NCBI GenBank assembly: GCA_963556695.1
Contig: CAUWAG010000012.1
Location: 2,666,001 to 2,730,000 of the forward strand
Length of the DNA stretch: 64,000 nucleotides
From: Anthostomella pinea
Lineage: Eukaryota > Ascomycota > Sordariomycetes > Xylariales > Xylariaceae
Reading direction: 5' to 3'
This document shows, in pieces, positions 23,931-34,958 of the stretch. The position numbers and the translations under genes are program-made. Under the pieces are notes generated by a model. It saw only the letters and a program-made list of their open reading frames with translations, made no database searches and had not been told where the DNA came from. Each line of letters opens with the position of its first letter. Position 1 is the first letter of the stretch.

Positions 23931-25727
23931 CCTGGGCTATTGTATCGTGGTGCTTGCCACTGGATCTGCTACTACCTAGATGTCTAGATATGCTGCGGGG
24001 AATTAGAGAAAAGGGGGTTGACATTGGGAAAAGGGAAAGCTTCTGCTGGAACTTGCTATTTGTAGGGAATGATATTGGTCTGGTTTAAGAGGTCACTGTA
24101 TTGAGCACGATGGGTTCCGGACCGGTAAACTCACTGTCTAAGCTGTTATACAGCTAGCAATGGCAGCGTTTCGGCCATGATGAGCGCATCGAGTCTCGTC
24201 ACGAGGTGTATTATTTCGGCCGCACGTGTTGTCCGTGGTTCATATGTGAATGGCGGCTGGACAGCAAGAAAGTGATAATCTGTACTAAAGCAAAATGCAA
24301 CGAGATCAGCAAGGCTATAACCAACACCCACAGCATGATGTGAGTTCTGATACCACATTGGATGTGGAAACAGGTGCACATGGATTCTAAGATCAAAATC
24401 GTTGTGGGATATATTATATATGCTCCCGGACGATGTGCCGTTGTGAAAAAAAAAACCCCAAGACGAAGACCTACTCTGAGTCACGGTGCCCTATTGCAAT
24501 TCGCGGCCCGGACCGTTTACGCTGGATCGTGAACCACTGACGCAATTGGAACGTGCAGGGAGCCAACCACTCATGGATATTGTAGCGATTCACAGAGCAT
24601 ACCTGAATGCAAGGTTCTGCCTGTCTGTCGTATCAAGCATGCCCCCTTCCACTTTCTGCGGATCGACCCGGCCCTCAAAGTCAGTCCTTTCGACAAATCC
24701 GTACTCCTCCTGCGTATGGAGCGTGCGTGACTCATCTAGTCGCTTGTTCTCCCTATCATTACATATCAAATGGTGTATAGAATGATCCAATTTGCGGCGT
24801 AGGAGGCCTATAGAGATTATATTAGTGATCCGCTCGCCGTTTTGGAATGAGTGACAGAGTCTCACCAGACAGATGCTCCACGGTACGACATTCCTCGGTT
24901 TATACTGTGCGCTTCAGAACTGATTGTAGAGAATCTGACCGAGGCAGTATCCAGTGAGGAATATGGCAATCGTCACTGGACGGGTGTTTACGATAAAGGG
25001 ACTAGGCTATCGTGACAGCACGCCGCCACATGTGCATACAGGCGCTTACTCAGCAGACGTTTATCTTACCTTCGTGACACTAGCGAGAGATTTCATGGAT
25101 GTATGGGCTGTGGTATGCGATGAGACGATGTAGTCTCCATGGGGCAGAAACTTTGCGTTTTGCCATAGGTCTTGCTCAATCTCCAAAGTCTAGGGGCTCA
25201 CTCGCAGTAGAACCGGCAGTTAGTAACGTAAAACCGAAGGTCGCTGATATAGAGCTGCGTTGGGGTCATCGTACTCTGATCTATGGTATTCTTTGCCGCA
25301 GGATGTACTGACTCTGAGGGGACGTCCCTGAAGAGCGGCAAACTCGTGCGCCGCACCATGGCAGCACCTGCACAATACAGCTCAGGAGCATGCTAGATTC
25401 GAGGAGATATGCATGCGCATGCCGCCGCAGATAGACATCGAAACCCACATGCGTCTAGGCTACGCAAATACTCTGTTGAAGGTGCGATCGATTGAGAGCC
25501 TCTCAAGCCTGAGGGGCAAGTGGTCGAGCAAGATTGGAGGCGCGTTTACGCGGCCATGCTCTATTCAGAGCACAGTAGAATCAATTTCTGTGGTCCTATG
25601 AAAGCAGAGAACAATGCACTGGAGCTATTTAATCATCTCTAGTATCAGCAGCATGTGGCAGCTGGCGTCTGACGTCACAACACTTGATCCTCTACCAGGT
25701 GTATTTAACATGGTAGAGAGGGAAAGA
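23931..25727. other. Accessory stretch with possible gene remnants
   Basis: No intact gene. Minus-strand open pieces at 24484-24146 (ending TRLDALIMAETLPLLAV) and 24865-24590 (YGFVERTDFEGRV) have coding-like composition but no start, splice or family match. They may be remnants. The right end borders the solo LTR. Confidence 0.35.
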
Positions 25728-26195
25728 TGTGACGAGCCGTCTAACCTATAAGGCTAAAGGGTTCTATAGGGTTTAAGTTCTGAGGTAAGTCAACACAAAA
25801 GACGATAGAGTCTTCTGTCAACTAGAAGACACTCAGATGCTGGGACTTGGTCTGAACTGGGTTCACTGCGTAGTCGAGTCATCAGGAGATTTCTCTCACC
25901 TTAGGGTTGGCTAAGATGCTTAGATTGATCACTGAGATAGAGACTGTCTATCTATCTAGCTGGGAAATGTCCGTCCTTATATATCCAATCTCTCCCTTAC
26001 TAATGGAGTAGGATCACCTTGTCCCAGAGTGATGCTCACTGGCTCACTCCCTGATCCAGTGATCCGCCACGTGACCTTTATTATGTAATCCGTAATACCC
26101 GTTGTTCCGTTCCTGGCTTCTGATTCCATTGGTTCTTGGTGTACTCCCCTTGGCCCTCCAACAGGCCATGGTATTTGTTGGTTCGTAACAAAAGA
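25723..26195 (+). mobile_element. Solo LTR (463 bp) with 5-bp target-site duplication
   Basis: The LTR proper spans 25728-26190. It begins TGTGACGAGCC and ends GGTTCGTAACA, so it has the TG...CA termini of LTR retrotransposons. It is flanked by a perfect 5-bp direct repeat AAAGA (25723-25727 and 26191-26195). No internal gag/pol sequence or second LTR is next to it, so it is a solo LTR left by recombination between two LTRs. A related copy sits at 13302-13763 in the AT-rich block in the same orientation. Superfamily (Gypsy or Copia) cannot be told from the LTR alone. Confidence 0.92.
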
Positions 26196-26300
26196 CTTGG
26201 GACGGAAGACATGCTTCCAGATAAAACTAATTGATGATAGCTAAAGAAAAACGCAGAAAATAGTCCGCAAAGTAAAAAGAATCAAAGTCAGCTGCTGGTA

Positions 26301-26336
26301 GGAAAAGGGGAAAAGGGGAAAGGGGAAAAGGGGAAA
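26301..26336. repeat. Purine microsatellite GAAAAGGG-type
   Basis: Four to five imperfect tandem units of AAAAGGGG directly 3' of the solo LTR. Confidence 0.8.
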
Positions 26337-26459
26337 CCCAAAGGAAAGTAACAGATCAGAATATCCTTAAGAAGTGATTGTGTACGAGCCCATCTGCTCT
26401 TCTACCAGCCACTCGTGATGCATGACGAGACACTCTCCCCGATAGTCTCTCACGGAAGT

Positions 26460-27428
26460 TTACTTGGAAGACTTCCGCTTCTTCCCGGCTTTCGACCTGT
26501 CATCAGCTACGACAGGCTTGTTGCGACCATGAGCTGATCTACCATCAACTACGAGAGGCGCGCTGCTGCCTTGGGCTGTTTCGTCATAAGCTGTTTCGCC
26601 ATAAACGTCTTGGCCATAAGCAGCTTCTTCATGAGTTGCGATGCCAAAATCTGTGGAAGGCTCATTGCTATAGGATGTGTTGCCATGAGTGGTGCTGTCA
26701 TGCTCCTGTAGCACGCCACCTCTGTAGGTAGCGCCAACAGAACGTTTATTCCAAGGGGCAGAAGGATTTTTAAACATCTCAGATTCATGAAATTGTCGTC
26801 ATCCGTGAATTGCGCAGGCAAATCAGGTCTCGTTCCCTGAATGTGGTCTAGAACAGCCTGCGCAGTTGCGCCATTGGCAAACGTGAGGCCAGCCTTCTGG
26901 CTCGATCTGGTCGATGAATACCAAAACGTCATATGAGGCTCTGTAGCTCCCTTGGCCATTCCGGGGCTGATCAAGGTCTTGACTACGTTCCGTTGTGTGT
27001 CGAAGTCGAGGCATCGTAGTTTCTTTATCATAATACTGACGCGCTCCGGCGCCTGGGGTGCCTGGGGTGCCTGGAGTGCTTGGGGTGCCTGGGGTGGCGG
27101 TGCTGTATACGTGGGATAATTCCTCTGCCCGGTCGCGATCCCCTGGGAGGGATAACCTGGGTATGCGTATTGGCCTGTGCCATAATAGGTGTTCCCTGCA
27201 ACAGGTGTACCGTAGTATGGTTAATTCTGTTGCCCATAATACTGGCTCCCCTGGGGATGTGGTCAGGAACTGCGAAACGAGTAGAATGGGGTATGAGACA
27301 GGACTGTGCGCATGAAGGAGAAACAACAACAGGAAGTGACATACCGTCGCGTAGCCTTGAGGCACAGTGTAAGACTGAGGCACAATGTAAGACGTAGTCG
27401 CAGCTGTTCCGTAGTTGGAAGATGTCAT
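26460..27428 (-). pseudogene. Broken Tyr/Gln/Pro-rich protein gene (TAA plus frameshift)
   Basis: Start ATG at 27428 (MTSSNYGTAATTSYIVPQSY). An intron of about 90 nt (GTATGT...CCCCAG) leads to a Tyr/Gly/Gln/Pro-rich segment (YAYPGYPSQG, TYTAPPPQAPQ). In that frame a TAA lies at 27223-27221, between GQQN and PYYG. A globular segment follows (MIKKLRCLDFDTQRNVVKTL; FANGATAQAVLDHI). Near 26780 the coding frame shifts by one base into FKNPSAPWNKRS and then YGQDVYGETAYDE, ending in a Lys/Arg tail (KAGKKRKSSK). The Gly/Tyr/Gln-rich start plus basic tail resembles RNA-associated proteins, but I recognise no domain. One nonsense and one frameshift make a functional product unlikely unless they are sequence errors. 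Confidence 0.6.
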
Positions 27429-29216
27429 CGGCGGGTCTGACTCCGTTTGATCCGGGGGAGCCTCCTCCTAGTTGTTGTAGCTCATTCCGGTATTATCCAT
27501 TTCAGGTAGTAGCAAGAGGAGAATAAGGGGTATGAAGGTCGCTCAAGAGCTGGCTAAGGAATGATATTCACAGTAGATCTTGGGGTCCTTTGCGGTCTTC
27601 GGGCTGTAGGATGTCGGGACTTATTCGGGCTGTATGCTATCCTGCACCTCCTTCTATATCCCATCTGAGAGAACAGCTCGACAGGTAAGATCGAATAACG
27701 AGTCCACTCTAGACACGCATGACCCGGTCGAATTTCATATGAAGGAACACAGGCCGGCCTCGTGGTCTTTCGTCGAGTGGAATAGTACACATTGGAACAG
27801 TCGTTGATGGCGACGCAGTCGCTGGAACTGATCACCTGCTATTGAAAGGATGGATGTCGTCTAGGTAATGGCAGTTCGTGCTCAACTTATGACCTGGTTG
27901 GCACCTAGCCGAAAGACCAACCTGCCTCGATCACAAAGAGATGGGGGATTTCGGTACGTACCTTCAGGGGACGTTACGTGTGTGGAACGGCAGTGTGGTC
28001 ATGATATGATCTCTGATCATGAAACCCGGCGCCTCGAGTCGTTGTGCTGGTCAGCAGTTTGACATGCAAGCAGCTGATCTTGAAGAGGCGATTGTGGTGG
28101 ATTCAGCAATGTACCTACTGATAACAGTGACTATTTCTTTGTTTGGGTACATCTAGAGTGTGTCATCTCGGTTCATGGCTGTTGGTGTAATATCAAACAT
28201 GTCTACTGGCATCTTGTGCTACAAGTCTTCCTTCCAACAAAACCCAAAACGGTGAGGTGAGTACCAGCCGCATCCCAGAGGAATGATAACATCAGTTGGT
28301 GAGTTCTACCACGCTTTCAACGAAACCACCTCCTAGAGTCTTGCTCTCCCCCGCCCTCAAGGGGCAACCCTCGAGGCTTGCTTATACCATGTTCGCTGAA
28401 TGGTATCAACTTCTCGAGGCCCGTCTCGAGACAGTTTCGATACAAGTCGAACATATTTTTATAATCCAGTCCTCCCCTATGCAGCTTCTGCTCCTGGACA
28501 CCCGATGTTTTCACCTGAAAAACGGTGCCTTTCGAGAAGCACAACCCCCATGTTCCCGAATCCCGACTGCGGGTATGGAGCGACGCGTCAACAAAACTGC
28601 ATATGGCATCGAGATTGGCTTCCCATTCGGGCTTCATTTGAGCCCATGTTCTTGATTGCAGAGATACTCTACGTAGCTGACGAGGACGACTCACTGAATT
28701 CATTCCCACCATGGCGGAGATGGTGCTGGATCCTAGTAAGATTAATTCTTGCAACTCCGAGACATACCGCTATACGAGGAGAGAGAAAGGGCAGAAGAAG
28801 GAAAGAAACTTCAGCACGTCAGTTTGAAATCTGCAAAGCGTGAGATCAGTACCTCGTACCCGACCGAGTGTGCTCACCCATATATCCCCGTTTGGATCGT
28901 CATTCTCCTCGCGTAATTCATGTAGACATGCTAACCACGAAGCCTAGCAGGCAGTATGATAAGCTTGAGAGGTTCGCTGGCGAAACCATCAACGCCATCC
29001 TTACCTCGTCACGACCATCCAGCAGTACCTCCGCAGCCGAGCGAAACGGAAGTCTTCCGAAGCCCTTCAGGCCGCCGCCCTAGCCAAACGCGCATCCATC
29101 CGCCACTTCTTAGACCACCCCGTATCCTCTGCCACGACGCGGCCACCAAGCGAGAACCGCTTCACGAATTGCAGCACTGAGGAGAGCTATCACCAATAAC
29201 ACACTGCATGACCGTA
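27429..29216. other. Accessory stretch without a supportable intact gene
   Basis: A plus-strand frame at 28400-28843 (MVSTSRGPSRDSFDTSRTYF) and an overlapping minus-strand frame at 28754-28317 are both open for about 145 codons; at most one can be real and neither shows a motif. A plus-strand Ala-rich helical fragment (SEALQAAALAKRASIRHFL) is readable around 29030-29200. These look like remnants. Confidence 0.35.
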
Positions 29217-29972
29217 CTACGCACCAACAGCACATCCACACCCCCCCGCCAGTGCCTCGTTAGTCACCACATCCTCCAGCGCAATGCTGCTCCGCCCACG
29301 GCCCGCAATAGGCTGCTGGCCGACATCAAAGCCCCCTCCCCCCTTTCCCTTTTACTCCCACCCGGTGCATCCGTAAACCACCAACAGTCTCCCACCCAGG
29401 CCGCGTCTCGCCAGCCCTGGACATCCGCATACAGCTCTCCCATGCGCAGCCCACCCTCGTACGCGAGGATGTCTCGTCCTCGTCCTTGTCCTCGCCCATA
29501 CCGTGGGACCACGTCCAGACGCCCAATCTGCGGTCCGGATGAGCGGCTGTCGTGCCTAGCATGCGTTTCCAGCTGGCTCCTAACGTACACAAGCTTTGAC
29601 ATGAAGTTGGATACTCCGTCGTGGTCTATGATCTCGGTCTGCTGAGTGGGTAAGTAGGGACGCTCGCTGGCCGCGTCTGGATGCTGGATCATGCGGAAAT
29701 ATTCTGGGGCGGGAGGCTCGTAGAGGGGCGTGAAGACCTCAAGGAATAGGGGGGATTGTGACGGTGCTGTTCGAGCTGGAATCTTTTTTTATCGTTCGTG
29801 CTGCTGTCCCCTTCATCGGCTTGGAAGGAGAGCGCTCTCTGCAGCGCTGGCGAGGTAGAGACCGTGCTGTTTCAGGGACGTCTCACGCGCTGGGCGGTGG
29901 TGAAGAGGGCTCGTATGTCTAGCTGCAGTAGAATGCGCCTAAAAGCTCGGCGGTTTGCTGGACCTTGTCCAT
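29217..29972 (-). pseudogene. Decayed F-box-like protein gene
   Basis: Beginning at ATG 29972 (MDKVQQTAELLG) the coding signal runs in pieces through three frames. After a one-base slip comes ILLQLDIRALFTTAQRV, which resembles the F-box-like start of a large fungal family (helix, AQRV, Arg-rich, Trp). TGA at 29874-29872 follows RRP exactly where that family usually has Trp. Then NSTVSTSPALQRALSFQADE continues, a further slip occurs near 29755, and FLEVFTPLYEPPAPEYFRMI leads into a frame that stays open to about 29264. At least two frameshifts and one stop are present. Such proteins normally act as substrate receptors for SCF ubiquitin ligases; this copy cannot make one. Confidence 0.6.
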
Positions 29973-30562
29973 GGCCTCTGGTGGGTAGACGAATAGAAGC
30001 GTTTGCTGTGGAACGTCTTAGATCCTTCACGGCAGGCTGCTGAAGCTGAAGTTGAAATTCATGAGAATCACTGGAGTATAACTAATACCAGGTCAGCTGC
30101 AATATGGAAACAATAGCTCACTGGTTGTGCGGCTCTCATGACAGGTGAGGTCCTGGAGTGGCGGCATAGAGAGACATGAGTGTCGTTGTTGAAGATTATA
30201 GTGGGGCTGACACTATAAATATAGACAGGGGCTGGACTCGTGTACATTGATCGACCCTATGAACTGTTATTGCATAACCCTCGAAATACTCGTTCGGTCC
30301 ATGGACCCAGTCGCTGCCATAATGCATGTTTGATAACCAAAAGGGTAGGGGATGCTTGTGTAGTTTGACACTGCAGTTCGGCAGGGTTGATTAGACGGTC
30401 ATATCGTCGCAAAATTAGTATGTAGATCTCTAGTCGTGACGTTGGGGCCTCCCAAATCCCCACCAGGCCCCTATTCGTACAGCCGGAACGCCGTTGCGAT
30501 GCCGCACATTCGCTGTAACCCGTCTAGAGCCCATACCTGATAAACAACAGGGGGAAGGGCGA
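29973..30562. other. Intergenic
   Basis: No gene seen. It includes the promoter side of the F-box-like remnant and the 3' flank of SYS1. Confidence 0.5.
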
Positions 30563-31322
30563 TTACCGATTGCCATCGGTTTTCATGCCCACCATCTCGT
30601 ATTCGCCAGCTCCATCTCTTCCTCTGCCCCTGCCGCGGCCCCTTCCAAAGCCCATCTCTTCATCGTCGTGGCTTCCGCCGGCAGACCCGTTTTCGGCTGA
30701 CGATGTGGCGTTGCCATCGATGTTGTTTGTGCTCCGACTGCCGTGACCTCCAAAACTAATGGGCCGTAACTCCCTCCACCGGCAGCCATATGAGCCTCCC
30801 GCGACGGTCATGGCGCACGACGTGGCCATGGTGGCCCACCAGGCGACGTGACGCGGCAGGAAGCCCGTGTACAGCACGACGATGACGAGGTGGATGAAGT
30901 GGAGGGTGAGCGCAAAGTCGAGGACTAGTTTCGAGCGGGCTATTAGGGCTACGAGCGCGACGACACTTTTTGCTGATTAGCCAAGCTTCCTAAATATTCC
31001 CGCTGTTGGTGCTGAATGACAACAACCCCAGCAGCGCATCGCACAGAGAAGGGGGAATGAGATGGCAGACGTACACGACACCGGCGCAACTCAACCACAC
31101 GAACCCTATCAACCACCCCTGCGTCGTGTCGCCGCGCAGACTGGCCCAGCCGAAGACGAGGTCCAGCTTGAAAGACGATCCCATCACGAGCGTCATGAAC
31201 AGCATCAGAATCAGAGCGGTGGCGTAGTATATCCCTTGTAGCGCGGCGATCTGGCCGAGGATTCGGAGGGGCGGTAGCTCGGTTATGGCGCCGGATCGTG
31301 GCGGTCTCCTCCGCCGCGCCAT
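30563..31322 (-). CDS. SYS1: Golgi membrane protein SYS1
   Basis: Polytopic protein of the trans-Golgi; the family recruits the Arl3/ARFRP1 GTPase, which leads to golgin recruitment and endosome-to-Golgi traffic. Two exons, 31322-31075 and 30965-30563, encode 216 aa. The start MARRRRPPRSGAITELPPLR is the typical basic/proline start of SYS1. Four hydrophobic segments follow, with RGDTTQGW in the first loop. IARSKLVLDFALTLHFIHL and the conserved WRELRPI near the end of the last helix confirm the family. The tail (about 55 aa) is Gly/Arg-rich and probably disordered. The intron uses GTACGT and an AAAAAG acceptor; the phase-2 join reads GVVVVALVAL. Confidence 0.93.
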
Positions 31323-32219
31323 CTTGGTTTGGATCTGGAGGAGAGTTGAGAAGCCGGAGCTCGGGGAAGTAGGGCGCGGTCGCGCAGCTTCGCGTATATA
31401 TGAATGCGAATGTTCGTCGTCAAAGTGATCTGAAGGAGCGGATTGAAAGGTAAGAAGTAGGAGTTCGTTGGAACGTCGCTATATCGTGATCATATCTGCA
31501 GTCGTGTGCTTGCTTGTCCGTTCAGTCATCCATTGGTAAGGTCGTCAGGCTACCAAAGCGCGTTGTTGGGGAGCTCGGTGGTTTCGTAGATGTGTCGAGT
31601 GGAAGGGAATACCGTAGATCGTCAGTCATAATTCGATGCTCTGATGGAGCAAAAGGGAGGCGCCAGCACAGCCAATTTTGGTACGGGCTAGTCCCGATTG
31701 AACTTAGCCTCACACAATGCCGATGTTTGTAAAGTTGCATCCCGGCAGCTATCTGAATAAGCATACATCATACTGTGCCTTCTGGCAGGGGCCCAGAATA
31801 CCATGTTACGATGACTAGTATTCTGGATGTTCTGCTTGCTGTCTAGAAGGATGGGAGCTTGTCCCATCCGAAAAGTCTCTTTAGTCTAGATACAGTGCAA
31901 ACGGTACCTTGTCCCTTGGGCAACAATCCGGCCCAACCGACAAGACACCTGACAGCTGGAATCAGCTGGCTCCCCATTACCAGCTGTATCCGACCTATGC
32001 ACTAAACGAGCTCTTCTCAGATAGCTCTATCGATGATGAAACTTCGAGGTGGGCTCGCAGCTCTACCACCCTATCGCATCATTGCCACGACTCCTTTCGA
32101 ACGAAGAAACCGCGAGCATTTCAGCCTCCCCCACGGATACAACTGCCAGGCCTCGAACCTACCGTTAACCTTTCTCACTTGCAGAAAATTGTATGAGCCG
32201 CTCCTAGACCCGACCGACA
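31323..32219. other. Shared upstream region of divergent SYS1 and COA6
   Basis: About 0.9 kb between divergent starts, so it contains both promoters. An open plus-strand frame at 31909-32196 is most likely COA6 leader and shows no motif. Confidence 0.55.
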
Positions 32220-32715
32220 ATGGGCATCCTCGGCGGCTGGTTCGCCTCGGACGACGAGAAGCGCAAAGAGGAGGTGCGCAGCGGCGCGCGGGCACCCGAT
32301 CGCACGGAGCGCAAGCAGTGCTGGGAGGCGCGCGACGGCTTCTACAGGTGCCTGGACAAGCACGACGTCACCGACTCGCTCAATGGCGAGGGCAAGAAGA
32401 CGGCCGACAAGCACTGCGCCGCCGAGAACCAGGCCTTTGAACAGAACTGCGCGACCGCCTGGGTGAGTGCTGTTCCCCCGGTTGACCGGCTATGGCACCG
32501 CGAGGTGTTCCTGCTATGTCATACGCAATGGGATGTTGGAGCAATGGGGTAGTAGGAGTGTGCGTAAGCTAATGTCTTGTGGTTGGGCGTAGGTCACGTA
32601 TTTCAAGAAGTACCGCGTCGCCGATCTTCAGAAAAAGCAGATGCTCGCGCGCTTGGAGAAGGAGGGCGCGAATAAGGTACAGGGAGATATGCCCATTGGG
32701 ATGGCGAAGAGGTGA
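32220..32715 (+). CDS. COA6: Cytochrome c oxidase assembly factor 6 (twin Cys CHCH protein)
   Basis: Small intermembrane-space protein needed for copper delivery to the CuA site of Cox2. Two exons, 32220-32462 and 32593-32715, encode 121 aa. The cysteines are C34-x9-C44 and C66-x10-C77 (CWEARDGFYRC, CAAENQAFEQNC). This CX9C/CX10C pairing is specific to Coa6. The second exon gives VTYFKKYRVADLQKKQMLAR, again typical. The intron has GTGAGT and GTAG ends and falls at phase 0 after Trp81. Start at 32220 gives MGILGGWFASDDEKRKEE, matching the usual acidic/basic N-terminus. Confidence 0.93.
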
Positions 32716-34958
32716 TGATGGTTGCTGTCTTTACACGAAGACAGTATATCATATGCCATGATGATGGTGCCATTCAGCTCACTGAGGAGATGAGTGGTTC
32801 TTTTCGGTGTCAACGGCTGCTTGTAACATACTGTACATCTATGTATATATTGAGTGCATTGGACGGAGTCTTGGATTGGGAAAGGAACTGCTGGAACTCC
32901 GCTCTTGGGTTGCGATGAAGCTTGGGGGAGCTGGACGTAGATTCTCGGCGCCGGCAATGGCTAGTCAACGCGGAGGCCGCCATCTCACCGACCATCTGTA
33001 TCACATACTACTACGTCTGCGTGCTCATTGCTCAACCCGTAACAGTCCATCATATCTGAAATGGGGCCGCTTCAACGATGTTCCCGAAGCGTCCACCGGG
33101 CCAGCTGGGGCATTGACGGGGTGATGGATTTGGCCCATAGCAATCTCGGGGTGTTCGTGGTGGCTCAGCCTCAATCCAAGCAGATAGGTCGGTACCTAAA
33201 TCGGTCACATGGCATTGTGGTTTCTCAGACGCCAAACAATGCAATTGAAAACATGTAATATGCTGCGAGTGTACAGAATAGGTTATTAAGCGACACGTTG
33301 GAGTTCCCAGAGGTGTGGCACTGGCAGTGGCAAGTGATCTGAGTGATGTGCCTGCAATGGCAATTGTTGTGACCTCATCAGGGACAGGGGGAGTGCCGAC
33401 ATGGTTCATACCTAGGTATTCATCAACGGTCAACCGTCCTGCCGTCATACCTGCGGTCAAATCATCAAAGCACGGTTGCCGCAGGGGAGCTTGAAGCCTT
33501 GAGCAGCTGAACAGCCGCATTAAGCAAATTGAGGTACCGGGTTTCTGTGGCTGGCGAAATGAATAGCGCTGGGGCAGTACGGGTGACGGCAAAGCCGGCA
33601 TGTCGCTCGTCCCCGAAGTCTGGAAATGGATGGGCTTGGCGGGGGGCAAGGTCGCAAAACGAGATCCAGAAGACCGAGATTGAAGATCTGACAGGCCTCC
33701 GTGAATCGTGAATCGTGACTCGATGTCTCCGCCTCTTCAGTCATTGAAGTCGATGCACACCGAGGAAAGCTAAGGCATTTGTTACCGTAAGTAGTGCACG
33801 TGTATGTAATAGGTTGCGTGTCATGAATGATAGAGGCTCTCGGATTGATGAAGATATCGTGTAGTTGTAATATTATTAAATAGGGGAGCGATGCGCTGAC
33901 AGCACATGCTTGGAATCAAATCTCGCATGGCGGCTCGGCTGGCTTTCATGGATTCCACCGCTGCCTGCATTTCGGGAAAATACGGCCAGGAGACGTTCAA
34001 CGTTGAATATGTACGGTTCTTTTATGCAAGCCTATTATTCATTCATACCATTGATTTTCACTTTGTGTTGTCTGCCTGTCTATCAATATAGATGTCGTCT
34101 GCTCGTACAATACAACTCGCGGCATGCTATACAATTCAGGCCGGCGATGAGCTGGAGGTGGGCACCTGCAGCAACCACGGGCATCTCCAGAGCTTATAAA
34201 TACAGGGGACTTGGTACCTGTCTTATTGCAGCTGACAGCCTGGCGGGGCTGGCCGCTCCGACCCGAACCCCATTCATTCCCGAGAGCGCGGGCATCGATT
34301 CTGATCAATTGTCCAAAAAACACCTGAAGTCTACGAACAAAGACAAGTATTTCGTAGTATCGACGTAGTCCTCTGTGATCATTCTGTTGTCCAGTATGGG
34401 AAAACCAGAGAATAGAATCAACCATCCAGACATCTTGATACCAGCTTGCACCTCAATATTGATGGTAGTGGAGGCTCTCGTGGCGCCAAGAAGGGGAAAT
34501 GCAAATGCTTGTGCAAAACCAGACGACCGTTGTTTTTGTGCAGGCAATAGTAAATAGTACTAGCCCCATTTCCCGTCCAGCCTGCCAGCCGTGCTGCCGT
34601 CAACTGTGCCAACTTTCTGCGTCCCACACCACCACGTAACACGCAGCAGCCAGCCAGCCGGCCAGTCTTCGTTCGCATCTACAATTCTCCTATCTTCATT
34701 CAGCTTACCTCACCTCATTCACCTCACCCATTCTGTCCAGCACTAGTAGCCAACAATAACAACAACTACATCTACCACTACTATCACCTACCACATCACC
34801 GCTTCTCGACGCTGCCAATTCTAAGCCACCCACGCCGCATTCGCCCACAGTACCGACTGGATGCCACAGGTCGCTCCCCAGCCACCCCGCCGAAGCGTCT
34901 GAGGTCTGAGGTGTCTCGGGGTTCAAGCACGGATGAAGCCCGAGGATAGCTGCAAGAC
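32716..34958. other. Gene-free interval upstream of MSS4
   Basis: 2.2 kb without a supportable gene. A minus-strand frame at 33649-33050 is open for 199 codons but has no motif and uneven composition, so I do not call it. The last few hundred bases are CT- and CA-rich (about 34680-34800), which fits a fungal promoter and leader. Confidence 0.45.

Noticed and set aside
28317..28843. Overlapping opposite-strand frames of about 145 codons
   Set aside because: Neither has a motif or splice context; at most one could be real.
33050..33649. 199-codon minus-strand open frame
   Set aside because: No motif, no plausible homology and irregular composition; likely chance.
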